From positions 199,427,239 to 199,491,238 of the forward strand of contig CP136069.1 in NCBI GenBank assembly GCA_032622095.1: DNA of 64,000 bases, given 5' to 3'. This document shows, piece by piece, positions 1 to 9,810 of the stretch. The notes under the pieces were generated by a model. The model ran no database searches. It was given only the letters and a program-made list of their open reading frames with translations, and was not told the DNA's origin. The stretch's first letter is position 1. Each line of letters opens with the position of its first letter. The DNA comes from Siphonodentalium dalli (taxonomy: Eukaryota > Mollusca > Scaphopoda > Gadilida > Siphonodentaliidae). The position numbers and the translations under genes were made by a program.

Positions 1-326
1 CCTCATTCTACTTAGGACTCATCTTTTGGGAAGTACATATAGTCTCAAATTAACATTGTTTTTAGTTTACTTTTTCCCTTCTGTTCAGTTTCTGTATCTC
101 CTAATTTGCAGAAGATAAAATGCATAATCAAGGTAACTAATGGGTGAACATCACCAACTTCAACTGGGGAATTTCAAACTGATCCTAGGTCTCCCATAGT
201 ATTTGAGGCCTAAGCAGAATGAAGTTCCCAGAGAGTGAATTTGGTAATCCTGGCATGCCATGCAGGATAGCATCACTAAATTCACCCTCTGGGGACCTCA
301 TTCTTTAAATGTCAGACACTAAATCC
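1..326. mobile_element. Family B palindromic MITE, right part
   Basis: The window opens inside a copy of a recurrent hAT-like MITE (family B). The stretch 1-213 matches the spacer seen in complete copies (for example 39080-39275 inverted), and 214-305 is the 92-bp palindrome whose arms read GAAGTTCCCAGAGAGTGAAT and the complement of CACCCTCTGGGGACCTC. The right terminus (GTCAGACAC...) is decayed. The left end lies outside the window. Confidence 0.75.
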
Positions 327-795
327 AGTCTTGCTTGCAACTGAGTGAAAATTAGCTGAAGAAAATTGGGACTTTGATCATACTAGTAAGGCCAAAGAAA
401 AGTAATATGTGGTTGGGGTTATATGTCAGAAAAAATTAGGGTCCTTACTCCTTAGGTAGGTTTAAAATGTAATTTAAAAAATTAATATTTCTGCCTTGAA
501 ATTTAAAGACATATTATGAACTTGTTATGTGCGTGAAATTGTTAAGTTAGTACTCAAGTGCTATGGCAACCTGGGGAATGTAACATTCTACTAACATCCT
601 CAAAAATTTCAAAGAAATTGACCACACCACTCAATAGAAAACATTGTCTGAACTACATGTATGCTCAATTGTAAATATTTACATTTCGATTCGGGACGCA
701 ACTATCAGCAACAAACTAACACAAATGATTTCGCCATCAAGAGTCATTGCATTCAATTAATATATAAGAATGACGGTGTGTGTTGTCAATTTGGA
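327..795. other. Intergenic, nothing recognised
   Basis: AT-rich sequence without a credible ORF or a repeat that I could match elsewhere in the window. The short frame at 661-858 runs into the foldback that follows and has no family resemblance. Confidence 0.4.
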
Positions 796-1153
796 TTAAA
801 GGGCTACTATACTAAATCCGACTATTTATGGGACCATCTCCTTTTACACTCAACATAATATACACAACAAATGAATAAAGTTGAGCAATGGATGAGTGCA
901 AAATACACTACTAGTAATTTACTTTATGAATGATGCAAACAACATGGTAATTATAATGAAAATGAATTTATGACTGGAGTCATAAATTCATTTTCATTAT
1001 AATGACCATGTTGTTTGCATCGTTCGTAGAGCACACAAGTGTATTTTGCACTAATCCATGGCTCAAATTCATTCATTTGTTGCATATATTCTGTTGAGTG
1101 TAAAAGGAGATGGTCCCATAAATGCCCGGATTTAGTGTACATTACCCCTTTAA
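796..1153. mobile_element. Foldback MITE flanked by TTAA
   Basis: Two arms of about 178 bp meet at GACTGGAGTC (972-981). The left arm begins TTAAAGGG and contains GGGACCATCTCCTTTTACAC; the right arm carries its complement and ends CCCCTTTAA. TTAA at both outer edges (796-799 and 1150-1153) suits a piggyBac-type target duplication. The arms are diverged, so this is an old copy. ORFs on both strands here are two readings of the same inverted repeat. Confidence 0.65.
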
Positions 1154-2090
1154 TATTTGTAAAAAATAACTACTTTGAGCAAGATTATTCTCAATTTCTA
1201 TTTGATCACCCTACCGGAGTGTTTCACATCACTTTAAGGAACTGATGTCATTAGGCTGAGAAATGTTTTCATTGCTTTTTGTCCAAGCCAAATATGTGGA
1301 CTAAGAAAGCAACATATTTTTGGGTGTTGGAATGTGATTTTTCCCGGAAAAAATGTTTAGGGTAGGGGTTTAAATTAGAATGGTATGGAAACCCCAAACC
1401 ACAAATATTTTATCCTTTGGCCTAATGAATTGATCATATTAGTAATGAATTTTGAAAAAGTTGTAGAATAAATCAAACTCAGAATGACAGAAGTTCAAAT
1501 CTGGATATAGTATGTCTGACATGTGCCGAATTAGTTCCCCAGAGGGTGAATTTAGCGACGCTATGCTGTATAATCAACTAGGAATCTGCGAATCAGGGAT
1601 TTTGCATCGAATTGAATCTCCTTCCTGATATCGACATCGAATCGAATCTCGAATCGAATTAGCTAGTGACTGATATTGTTTATCAGTCACATATTCACAG
1701 TAGTTGTCTTCATGGAGGGGGTCCCAGAAAACAGACATAAATTACAATGTTAAATGTTATCAACAAGATTCAATGGATCGAAACTTGGTACAATGCGCTT
1801 GATTTCCCGGGAAACAGAAACTGAAAGTAGGAAATTTATAGGAACTCTGCCGGCAGTGTCACAGATATCTTGTCGCACATGATGACGTCCATTTAAGAAC
1901 GTAAAAGGTTTCTGTTCATTCCAATCTATGTTTTGTCGCCCATAACGGTGGCTGACATTGAAATTTATTCATATAATTTGAATTGGATATCTGAAGTTCT
2001 AAACATGAGTGTCAATGACACTGTAACTCAGCATGGAAAGGGAATAATTTCATGTGTTACAGTCAATGGAGTGATTAGGAATGTGGAAAG
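1154..2090. other. Intergenic with repeat fragments
   Basis: No gene seen. It holds a fragment of family B at about 1506-1570 (terminus plus TTCCCCAGAGGGTGAATTTA) and a GAATC/GATTCG-rich block at about 1590-1660 that is shared with 4540-4640 and, weakly, 31965-32000. Confidence 0.5.
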
Positions 2091-2401
2091 TTGAAAGGTC
2101 CAGTTATGCAAAGAGTAAAATCCAAGATGGCCACTGGCAGCCATGTTTTTTTGCTGAATGATCCCAAAATGACTCGTTCCCATTTACATGTCAATGTTAA
2201 CATCCATGACAAATTTCATGATGATCCGACAAAAGATACGGCCTGTAGCCTGTCGAAGGATTTAATCATACAAAGAGTAAAATCCAAGATGGCTACTGGC
2301 GGCCATGTTTTGTGGCCAAATGACCCCAAAATGACTCGTTCCCATATACATGTCAACAGCCGTGACAAATTTCATAATGATCCGACCAAAGGTATAACCT
2401 G
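2091..2401 (+). repeat. Satellite array, left segment (~160-bp units)
   Basis: Two units with the core TCCAAGATGGC near 2122 and 2284. Each contains CAAAGAGTAAAATCC, a TGG-CCATGTTTT block, GACTCGTTCCCAT and GACAAATTTCAT. The array is continuous with 3225-4175; the two segments were separated by the hAT-like insertion at 2402-3216. The 107-residue ORF across these units is a by-product of the repeat. Confidence 0.85.
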
Positions 2402-3224
2402 CAGGGTTGGCTGATTTAAATCATTGATTTAAATCAATGATTTTTTTCCAAAAAATCATTGATTTAAATCAAAAATTTTGAAATGATTGCAAAAAGTCAA
2501 GAACTTGCAATATCTAACAAGGTAAACTATAACATGATTATGATTAAACAATATACAACATTGGATAATAGATATCAAATTGTGCAGTAATTGTCAACCC
2601 TATAGAAACTACAGGCATGCTGCATGGTACCGTGATTACTGCTCCAGCAATGGCCTGTTCAGCTTAACATTGTTAGTATTATTTGAAACTACAATCAGAT
2701 TCAGCATTAAACTATTGAATTTCCTTTCCTTTTCTGATTGCTGTACATGTAATTGGCAACCGAGTAATTCTACCATATACTCTGCCAACTACCGGTACTC
2801 TAGTTGTCTAATGTCTATACTTGATATATGGTGTGATTATGCCCTCAAGTCATTGAGGAGCAAACGCGATTGATAATATATTCAGTTTTCAGCTATAATT
2901 TACTAAATTTATGAGTAAATCTTTAAGCACAGGTCTACCTATCCAGATATGACAACATTGGAACTCATATGGACCTAAGTGTATGCATTATTAAAGTACA
3001 TGATCACTATATCAGTACTGCCATGATATTTGTGTTTGATAGGTGTACACAAAAATAATAAATAATAATAGAATTCGGATTAATCCAGTCTTGGATATAA
3101 TAAGCAACACCTTTTAGAATCTTCATGTATCAAAGACATTGCACAATTGCATATTTTCATAACAATTAGGAAAAAAATCAAAAAAATCAAAAAAATCAAA
3201 AAAATCACCAACCCTGATAACCTG
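2394..3224. mobile_element. hAT-like MITE with perfect 8-bp TSD
   Basis: The element spans 2402-3216 (815 bp). It begins CAGGGTTGGCTGATTTAAATC and ends ATCACCAACCCTG, so the termini are inverted copies of CAGGGTTGG-TGATTT. The 8-bp ATAACCTG directly abuts it on both sides (2394-2401 and 3217-3224). Removing the element and one ATAACCTG restores an uninterrupted satellite unit (the AAAGGT-ACGACCTGTAGCCC stretch of neighbouring units). CAGGG termini and an 8-bp duplication are typical of the hAT superfamily. The interior has runs of GATTTAAATC and AAAAAATC near the ends, and no transposase ORF is visible, so it is non-autonomous. Confidence 0.85.
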
Positions 3225-4175
3225 TAACCTGTGCCAAAGGATTTAGTCATGCAAAGAGTAAAATCCAAGATGGCTACTGGCGGCCATGTTTTTTGGCCGA
3301 ACGACCCCAAAATTACTCATTCTCATCTACATGTCAATATTAACATCCATGACAAATTTCATGATGATCAGACGAACAGTACGAGCTGTAGTCCGTGCTA
3401 ATGCATTGAATTTTTTAATCCAAGATGGCCGCTGGCGGCCATGTTTTTTGGCCGAGTGACCTAAAAATGACTCGTTCCCATCTACATGTCATTGTTAACA
3501 TACATGACAATTTTTATGATGATCAGACCAAAGGTACGACCTGTAGCCAGTGTGAAAGGATTTAGTCATGCAAAGATTAATATCAAAGATGGCTGCCAGC
3601 GGCCATGTTTTTTGGCCAAAACTACCCCAAAATTATTCGTTGCCATCTACATGTCAATATTAACATCCATGTCAAATTTCATGATAATCAGACGAACAGT
3701 ACGACCTGTACGGTAGCCCATGCAAATGGATTGAATTTTGAAATCCAAGATGGCCGCTGGCAACCATGTTTTTTGGCCGAATGACCCCGAAATGACTCGT
3801 TCCCATCTACATCTCCATTTCAACAGCCATGACAAATTTCATGATGATCAGACTAAAGGTACGACCTGTAGCCCGTGCCAAAGGATTTAGTCATGCAAAG
3901 AGTAAAATTTAAGATGGCTGCCGGTGGCCATGTTTTTTAGCCGAACGACCCCAAAATTACTTGTTCCCATCTACATGTCAATATTAAGATCCATGACAAA
4001 TTTCATGATCAGATGAACAGTACGACCTGTAGCCCGTGCTAATGGATTGAATTTTGATATCGAAGAAGCATGTTTTTTTTCCGAATGACCCCAAAATGAA
4101 TCGTTCCGGTCTAAATGTTGATGTCAACAGCTATGACAAATTTCATAATGATCCGACCAAAGGTAAGACCTGTAG
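3225..4175 (+). repeat. Satellite array, right segment with A-B dimer order
   Basis: Six further units with cores near 3265, 3419, 3582, 3744, 3908 and 4061, spaced 153-164 bp. They alternate: type A carries GTCATGCAAAGAGTAAAATC and GACGAACAGTACG; type B carries TTGAATTTT and GACCAAAGGTACG. This gives a higher-order repeat of about 320 bp. The last unit is decayed. Confidence 0.85.
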
Positions 4176-4651
4176 CCTGTATTGTTGATGCCTCACAAAC
4201 ACATACACACGGACGACGGATACCAAGCCATGAAAATAGCTCAAACTTTACTAAGTAAAGTTGAGCTAATAAGGCAATCAATTGAGTTCTGCATCTAGCG
4301 ACCACGCACTGCATAGACAATTTACATAGTGTCCATACAGATTACAAATATATGTGGCAATTGATCACCGTCACGGGTTGCGATTGTAGCATATAATATG
4401 CATAATGCACGTCTATTCTGAACGGCAAACATTCAAAATTACCTATTTTGGCTAACTTGGCAACCTTGTTCTTCAATTTTTGTGAGTTCAGATCATTTGG
4501 CATGTGTTATCTGGACGCAAACAACGAGACTACACCAAAGTAACTCCGATTCGAAAATATCCGAATCAGCAGACCGATTCGGTGTCGATCTCGAATCGGG
4601 TGCCGGATATCGACATCGAATCGAATCTCGAATATTCACAGGTCCCTATAA
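4176..4651. other. Intergenic, repeat fragments
   Basis: No gene seen. At 4195-4275 the sequence ACGGACGACGGATACCAAGCC is followed by an imperfect palindrome around AGCTCAAACTTTACTAAGTA. At 4540-4640 there is the same GAATC/GATATCGACATCG block as at 1590-1660. Confidence 0.4.
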
Positions 4652-6078
4652 GGCCAAAACGAAGAATACCTGTGTTTAGGGTAACCCGCCCGCCCCTACT
4701 CAAAACCTGCCGCCAAATTCCATTTTATCGTTTTTCAAAAATCCTCCGACTTCATTTTATTTTTTTTATAATTAGGAATTCGCGACTACGGAATTAGCTT
4801 AAAGGAATCACTGAACTAAATGGTTTCCCATAGGCGACAGTGTTAACGTTTCGGCCAAATTCACTGAATTGAAGCCTGCAGGCCATACCAGTGATGTTTA
4901 CCCAGCTAGATTGACACCAGTTGATCACGAAAATGCAAGAAAAATCATAGGTCATGTGTTTACTTTAAATCCCCAAGTGTACGACAGGGCTATCCCACAG
5001 CCAAATTTGATCTGGAAAAACCCAGATCTACAACAGCTAGTTAAATACATTTCCCGCTCACAAAAATCCGTTCCCCCATTCACTCACCAGTTTAAATTAT
5101 TTAGATATTATGTACAAATCAAATAAACGCGATGTCATCCTTTAATAACGTGACGCATGTATCAGGTGAAGGTCATTCTTCAGTTACCTTCACCTTTAGC
5201 ATTCCACGGTGTACTCGCTCCCCGTCTCTAGAACACATTTAGCTCCCTGATTCCTATACAAGTAAACCATTTCCTTGCAAATATCGTCAATTCTCGAAAA
5301 ACGGAAGTGCCGCCATTGTTGTTGTAGTATATTCGTATTCCCTCGTCATTGTTCGGCAAACCTCGCCGATTTCTCGAAAGCGGAAACCAGAAAACACGCG
5401 ATACTTGTGCCGGAATATGTATTAACTAGCAAATCAAAAGTAACTGGATATTTTGCCGATTGCACATGGCGATTGAATATGGCGGAAACACTTCCGTGTG
5501 CGGATATATCCTGCATTTTAGCCATTAAACTTCACAAATGCGTTCATATGAATCAGACTAGAACGTTGGCATTGCCGCATGTATGTGCCATTTCCAATGG
5601 AGGAACTCTTGTTAAATTCATCTTCTGAGTTGAATATTTCGCAAAATTTCTTAGTATTCGAGTTGGTGGATAAACAAAATATCATAAGTGTCTTGTGTGG
5701 GAAATTGAACAGTAATATGTCCACTCGTATGATTTGGCCTGTAATATCCGAGCTTCAGCGTGAACATAAACCGTTTAATTTTCAACACTAGACACTTATT
5801 CTATATATAATATCATTTAATATCATGCTGTATACATGTCATTGAACTTCTGCAACACCATTAAACTGATTAAAGCTACCATGGCATTGATTAGTGTGAC
5901 AATGACTTGCCCAAGCTATATACGAGTGACACTGGCAGACGATTAGAAGGCACGAATACTTAAATATTATTCCCCGTGAAAAATAAAATGAAAAAATAAA
6001 ATAAAATGAAGTACCGCCCGCCCGTCCCTGTTTTTTTCCCTCATGTTATCCTAAACGCAGGTATTCTTCCTTTTGGCC
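4652..6078. mobile_element. TIR DNA element carrying coding-like sequence
   Basis: The left end reads GGCCAAAACGAAGAATACCT and the right end is the complement of GGCCAAAAGGAAGAATACCT. The similarity continues inward through a GTTTAGG motif, a CCCGCCCGCCC block and a CATTTTAT-rich tract on both sides. No clean target duplication is visible. The interior has several short open frames, including a 49-codon frame starting ATGGCGGAA at 5479-5628, and two CGGAAGT-type words upstream of it. I cannot assign a superfamily or find a transposase; it may be a non-autonomous element that captured host sequence. Confidence 0.55.
4815..5126 (+). CDS. Coding-like ORF of unknown function inside TIR element
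   Basis: An open frame of about 103 codons follows a TGA at 4812-4814. Its composition looks protein-like: GDSVNVSAKF, then PAGHTSDVYPARLTPVDHEN, NPQVYDRAIPQP and a stop after YYVQIK. There is no credible ATG at its start, and TTTCCCATAG at about 4823-4832 could be a 3' splice acceptor, so it may be an exon fragment. I do not recognise the family. It lies wholly within the TIR element at 4652-6078, which suggests capture, but chance openness cannot be excluded. Confidence 0.2.
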   Translation, partial: TKWFPIGDSVNVSAKFTELKPAGHTSDVYPARLTPVDHENARKIIGHVFTLNPQVYDRAIPQPNLIWKNPDLQQLVKYISRSQKSVPPFTHQFKLFRYYVQIK

Positions 6079-7030
6079 AAATCAACATACCTCTTCCATT
6101 ACTTGCTCAGACATGATTAATCTTTTTCTATTAAAATTTCATCAGGAACAGTGTAGTCCAAATCCAAACATGCAAGTCATCTAAACTCTTTGTACCTGGA
6201 ATATATTTCAGAACTTCAGACAATCACTAAAATGCACAAGAGTCAATTGAATCCTCTTTTTATATGCTAGCAAACCCAGTCTCATACATTGTATAATATT
6301 CTAGTATACCCAGCCTCGTGTAATATGTTAGAATAACCAGCCTCATATTATGCAGGGTTTCCACCAGGGGGAAATAAATGAGGCCGTATTGGGGATACAC
6401 AATACACATAAATCCGACGGCCAACCATTTGAATTTTGTCACTGAAAATCCAGGTGGGATAATGAAACTGTGAGCTATTAATGTGTACAAGTTATCACTC
6501 ACTGTGATGAAATTCTTGTTTACAATGTTATTCACTTATTAAAGTTGAGAAACTATTCTCTATGTCCCTAATTGCAAACACCCAGTAAATCTATACAGAG
6601 CGGCTTGGCTTGACCGCTGAAAGCAGCAATCTGCAAAAGCGGTCATGTTGACCTATAACAGTTAGTTGTTGTGGAAAGTTGAAATGTATAGTTATGCAAA
6701 GAGTAAAACCCAAGCCACTGTTTTGGAGGTACGGTGCCTATAAGGCTACGAATTCTATTGGTCAATATGACCGTATGACGTCACGCGTGTTTACACATGA
6801 TTTTTTTTATATATATGTGTACTTGACCGACTTTCGTTTGTTATCGCCACAGTTTTGGGCTCAAGTTTAGACAAAGTGTATCCTTCTGATAAATTATGTT
6901 CTATAGAATGTTTTGCATATCGTGTTTATGTTTGAAAATATTGTTTTGTTTGTGAATTAAAACAATACATATAACCATATTTCCATATGACATATTGTGT
7001 ACCTGTGAGCTAATGTGTACATAGAGGATC
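6079..7030. other. Intergenic with solo satellite fragment
   Basis: No gene seen. At about 6664-6712 a single diverged piece of the 2.1-4.2 kb satellite occurs (GAAAGTTGAAATGTATAG and TATGCAAAGAGTAAAA). The remainder is AT-rich. Confidence 0.5.
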
Positions 7031-7167
7031 TCATATGAGTTTCTATTTTATACGGAATTTATCAACCGAGTTCACTAAATTCGATTTGAGCCGAGGTTTA
7101 CCGAGGCTCAAATAGAATTTAGAGGACGAGGTTGATAAATTACGTATAAAATAGGACGAGTGTGAGA
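7031..7167. repeat. Imperfect palindrome (foldback)
   Basis: Arms of about 60 bp around GAGGTTTACC (about 7092-7101). Left arm words TCTATTTTATACGG, ATTTATCAACC and GATTTGAGCC recur as complements in the right arm. This is probably a small foldback MITE; the ends are not sharp. Confidence 0.6.
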
Positions 7168-7393
7168 TACCTTTTATCACATGATCAAAATGACAAATAA
7201 ACCCGAAGCAACGCGAAATATTCATCGAAAACAACAATCATAAACTACAGTGATCGCAAGTTATTTGAAGAACGCTGTGACGTCATCGCACGCGCTGATA
7301 TTAAACGTGTCTATTACCGATAATTATGAAACTGCTTTTATGGCCAAATTATGTGATAAATATAGTTGTCATATTATAGTGCGAAAAAGGAAA

Positions 7394-9017
7394 TGATTAG
7401 ATTAGATTAGATTAGATTTTATTTTGATAGTTCAGGTTATACATGTGTACATGAATACATATTATGGATATGTTTACAAGTTGAATCAATATAATACACA
7501 ACAGTATATACATATTATAATTATAATAGTATATATTAAATATAAATATGTTATATGTTGGGTTCTGATGAGACAGTTAGAGTTCAGACTGTGTAAATAA
7601 TTGATATATACCGTAAGAGGATTGATCAATTTTCTCAAGAATTAAATCATTTTATTTTATAGAGGTTGTCGTCAGAATATAAGGTAAATTATGTGGCAGA
7701 AATCTGTATAAAAATAGAAATACTCATGTGACCTGAGACCATCAGGGATAACGCAAAAAGTTCTCTAAACGAGAACTTAATTCCATTGCGGTCCCTGGTG
7801 GCTTTCGGCACATGGGCAGTGAGTGAAGTTCGAAACTTCGGAGCACAATGTATTAAAGTATTTAAAATATATAAATTAAATAAAAGCCATTTCAGAACGA
7901 GACTTATATGGAGAGGGAAAAGCTAATAAAATAAGTCAATATGCAAGTAATGTAACTTCAACAGCCCTTCGCCACTTGCATACACGCATGTCCATGACCG
8001 AAAGATGGAAACCCGAAATACAGGCAGCAGTAACGATATATGCAACTGGCCAAATACTGTCATCGTACATTAAAATATAAATTGAACTGCTGTATGGAGG
8101 AAATTCTAGTTAAAAGATGATAAAATAGATTGTTCCTAGTAAAAGGCAAATGGATTTTCTTCTCTTTTCATCAATTTCTCTAGTAGGTGTTGTTTAATGC
8201 AAAATTTCCAGTGTTTGAGATCAAAAGGGGCACGAGTATGGTATACTTTATCTAGACCATTCCACAGTTTCGCTCCTGTAAAATAGAAACTGTGGATGCC
8301 CTTGGATTTTACAGAGGGTAATGAGTATTTCAGGGTCCCTGATCGAGTTACATATGTACAATGAGTACTAGCTAATATAAAATTATTGTCTAGATATGCT
8401 GGAGCTTTCTTTTCCGAGATTTTTAGTACCATCAGTATTTTTCTGAAGTCTACCCTATCACTCACTGGAAGCCATTTAACATGTTTAAATTCATTATAAC
8501 CAATATGAGTCATGCGATCTAGTTTCATGATAAATCTGACAAGTCTGTTTTGAGATGCTTGAAGACGCTTTTTTGTTTTTACTGTCAGACTAGAGAACCA
8601 AAAACCACTTGAGTAGTCAAAATGACATTGAATAAGAGCATTAATTAGAAGTTTTCTGCATTTTTCATTCAGATAGTTTGCTTTTCTGTACAAAAATTTC
8701 AGTTTTGCATTTACCTTACTTAGAACATGCTCTGCCATCATTTCACCATTTAGCCTCTGATCGAGGAACACCCCTAGATATTTAACAGATTTAGTTGGTG
8801 CGATGTCAACGACAACGCCATCGCAGCAGACCCTCAGTTCAGAGTGTTTTACAAGTTTCTTTCCAGACCCAAACAGAATTGATTCTGTTTTCCCTAAATG
8901 TAAGGACAATTTGTTGTCAACCAACCATAATTTCAGTTTATTCATTTCTGAACTGAGCCTCTGCTCAATAGCGCGGACATCACAACCTGAAACCAAAAGG
9001 GCAGAGTCATCCGCATA
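7394..9017 (-). mobile_element. 5'-truncated LINE (copy III)
   Basis: A minus-strand non-LTR retrotransposon. The coding part (8136-9017) is the reverse transcriptase from the YADD box to the C terminus. It is followed by a non-coding 3' region, and the far 3' end is a pentanucleotide tail (ATTAG repeats, 7396-7420), as in many invertebrate LINEs. Sequence before the YADD box is absent, so the copy is 5'-truncated or disrupted at about 9017, where an in-frame TGA sits two codons upstream of it. Confidence 0.75.
8136..9017 (-). pseudogene. LINE reverse transcriptase, C-terminal half
   Basis: The frame begins at the polymerase active site YADDSALL (9000-9017), followed by DNKLSLHLGKTESILFGS, then VKYLGVFLDQ and a thumb/connection region with QASQNRLVRFIM and KWLPVSDRVDF. 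These are the usual landmarks of CR1/Jockey-type LINE reverse transcriptases downstream of the active site. The fingers domain and the endonuclease are missing. The surviving ~290 codons are open to a stop after NPFAFY, so the copy is probably fairly young, but it cannot encode an active enzyme. Confidence 0.85.
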
Positions 9018-9605
9018 TAGTCATTATAGAAGGAGGTGACAATCCAGGTATAAAGTGAGTTTACAATAGAATAAACATTGCGATTTAACAGGTGTCCAGA
9101 TAGGCACTGGAAATGAAACTGTGGAAGTGAGGTTGCTAATACTATGTGTATCATACTATCATTCACTGTATTAGTACTAATATAGTTATAATAGTAGTAT
9201 ATGTAAATTAATGTATTATTGTATACTAATAGTAATACTATGTTACGTATGTACAATTGCAAGTTCTACGACGCTGTAAGCCTGTAACTACTCGGTTGAT
9301 TAGTATATGTTGTCTAATCGGTGACTAATGCTAACCAAAACGATCGGAAGTAACCATTGGTCATCATAAATATATTATTTAAAAATTATCTACAACAAAA
9401 CAATTATCGGAAATAGGTGAACTTTGTTTTTTTTTTCTTCCGCTTAAATATCGGGTATGTTCGATTCGTCAGAGTAACAGTTCAAAATACCGTAAAGCAT
9501 CAACATAATTTTAATATAGTTTTTGTACGACTTACTTTCGATAAGGTAAGATAACAGTATTTATTTGGCAAACTTTATGTGACGCTAATTATTTTATTTA
9601 ATAGC
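9018..9605. other. Intergenic, nothing recognised
   Basis: AT-rich; the minus-strand frame at 8942-9262 partly shadows the LINE fragment. There is a T-rich tract at about 9428-9440. Confidence 0.4.
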
Positions 9606-9800
9606 AGTAATATATATATATCTTTATTTCCTCCAATTCAGGAGAGTATAACTGAACAAACAAAAACATACATGGAATAAGCAATAAATATTTACAGACT
9701 AACATGTAAGGAAATGAAAAAAATAGTTTATATTCACGATTCTGTGCTTCTATAAACTGTGAACCTGCATGGCATGCAAAAACCCCCGGAGCCACACCCG
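9606..9800 (-). mobile_element. Possible LINE 3' UTR fragment
   Basis: On the minus strand this ends with a TTATACTCTCCTGAATTGG-type word, an AAATAAAGA motif and a short TA-repeat tail. That resembles the 3' ends of LINEs in marine invertebrates. No coding sequence remains. Confidence 0.35.
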
Positions 9801-9810
9801 GAACACTTGA

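Noticed and set aside
2091-3835. ORFs with KSKMATG or similar
   Set aside because: Frames through the ~160-bp satellite; the repeated pattern explains their openness.
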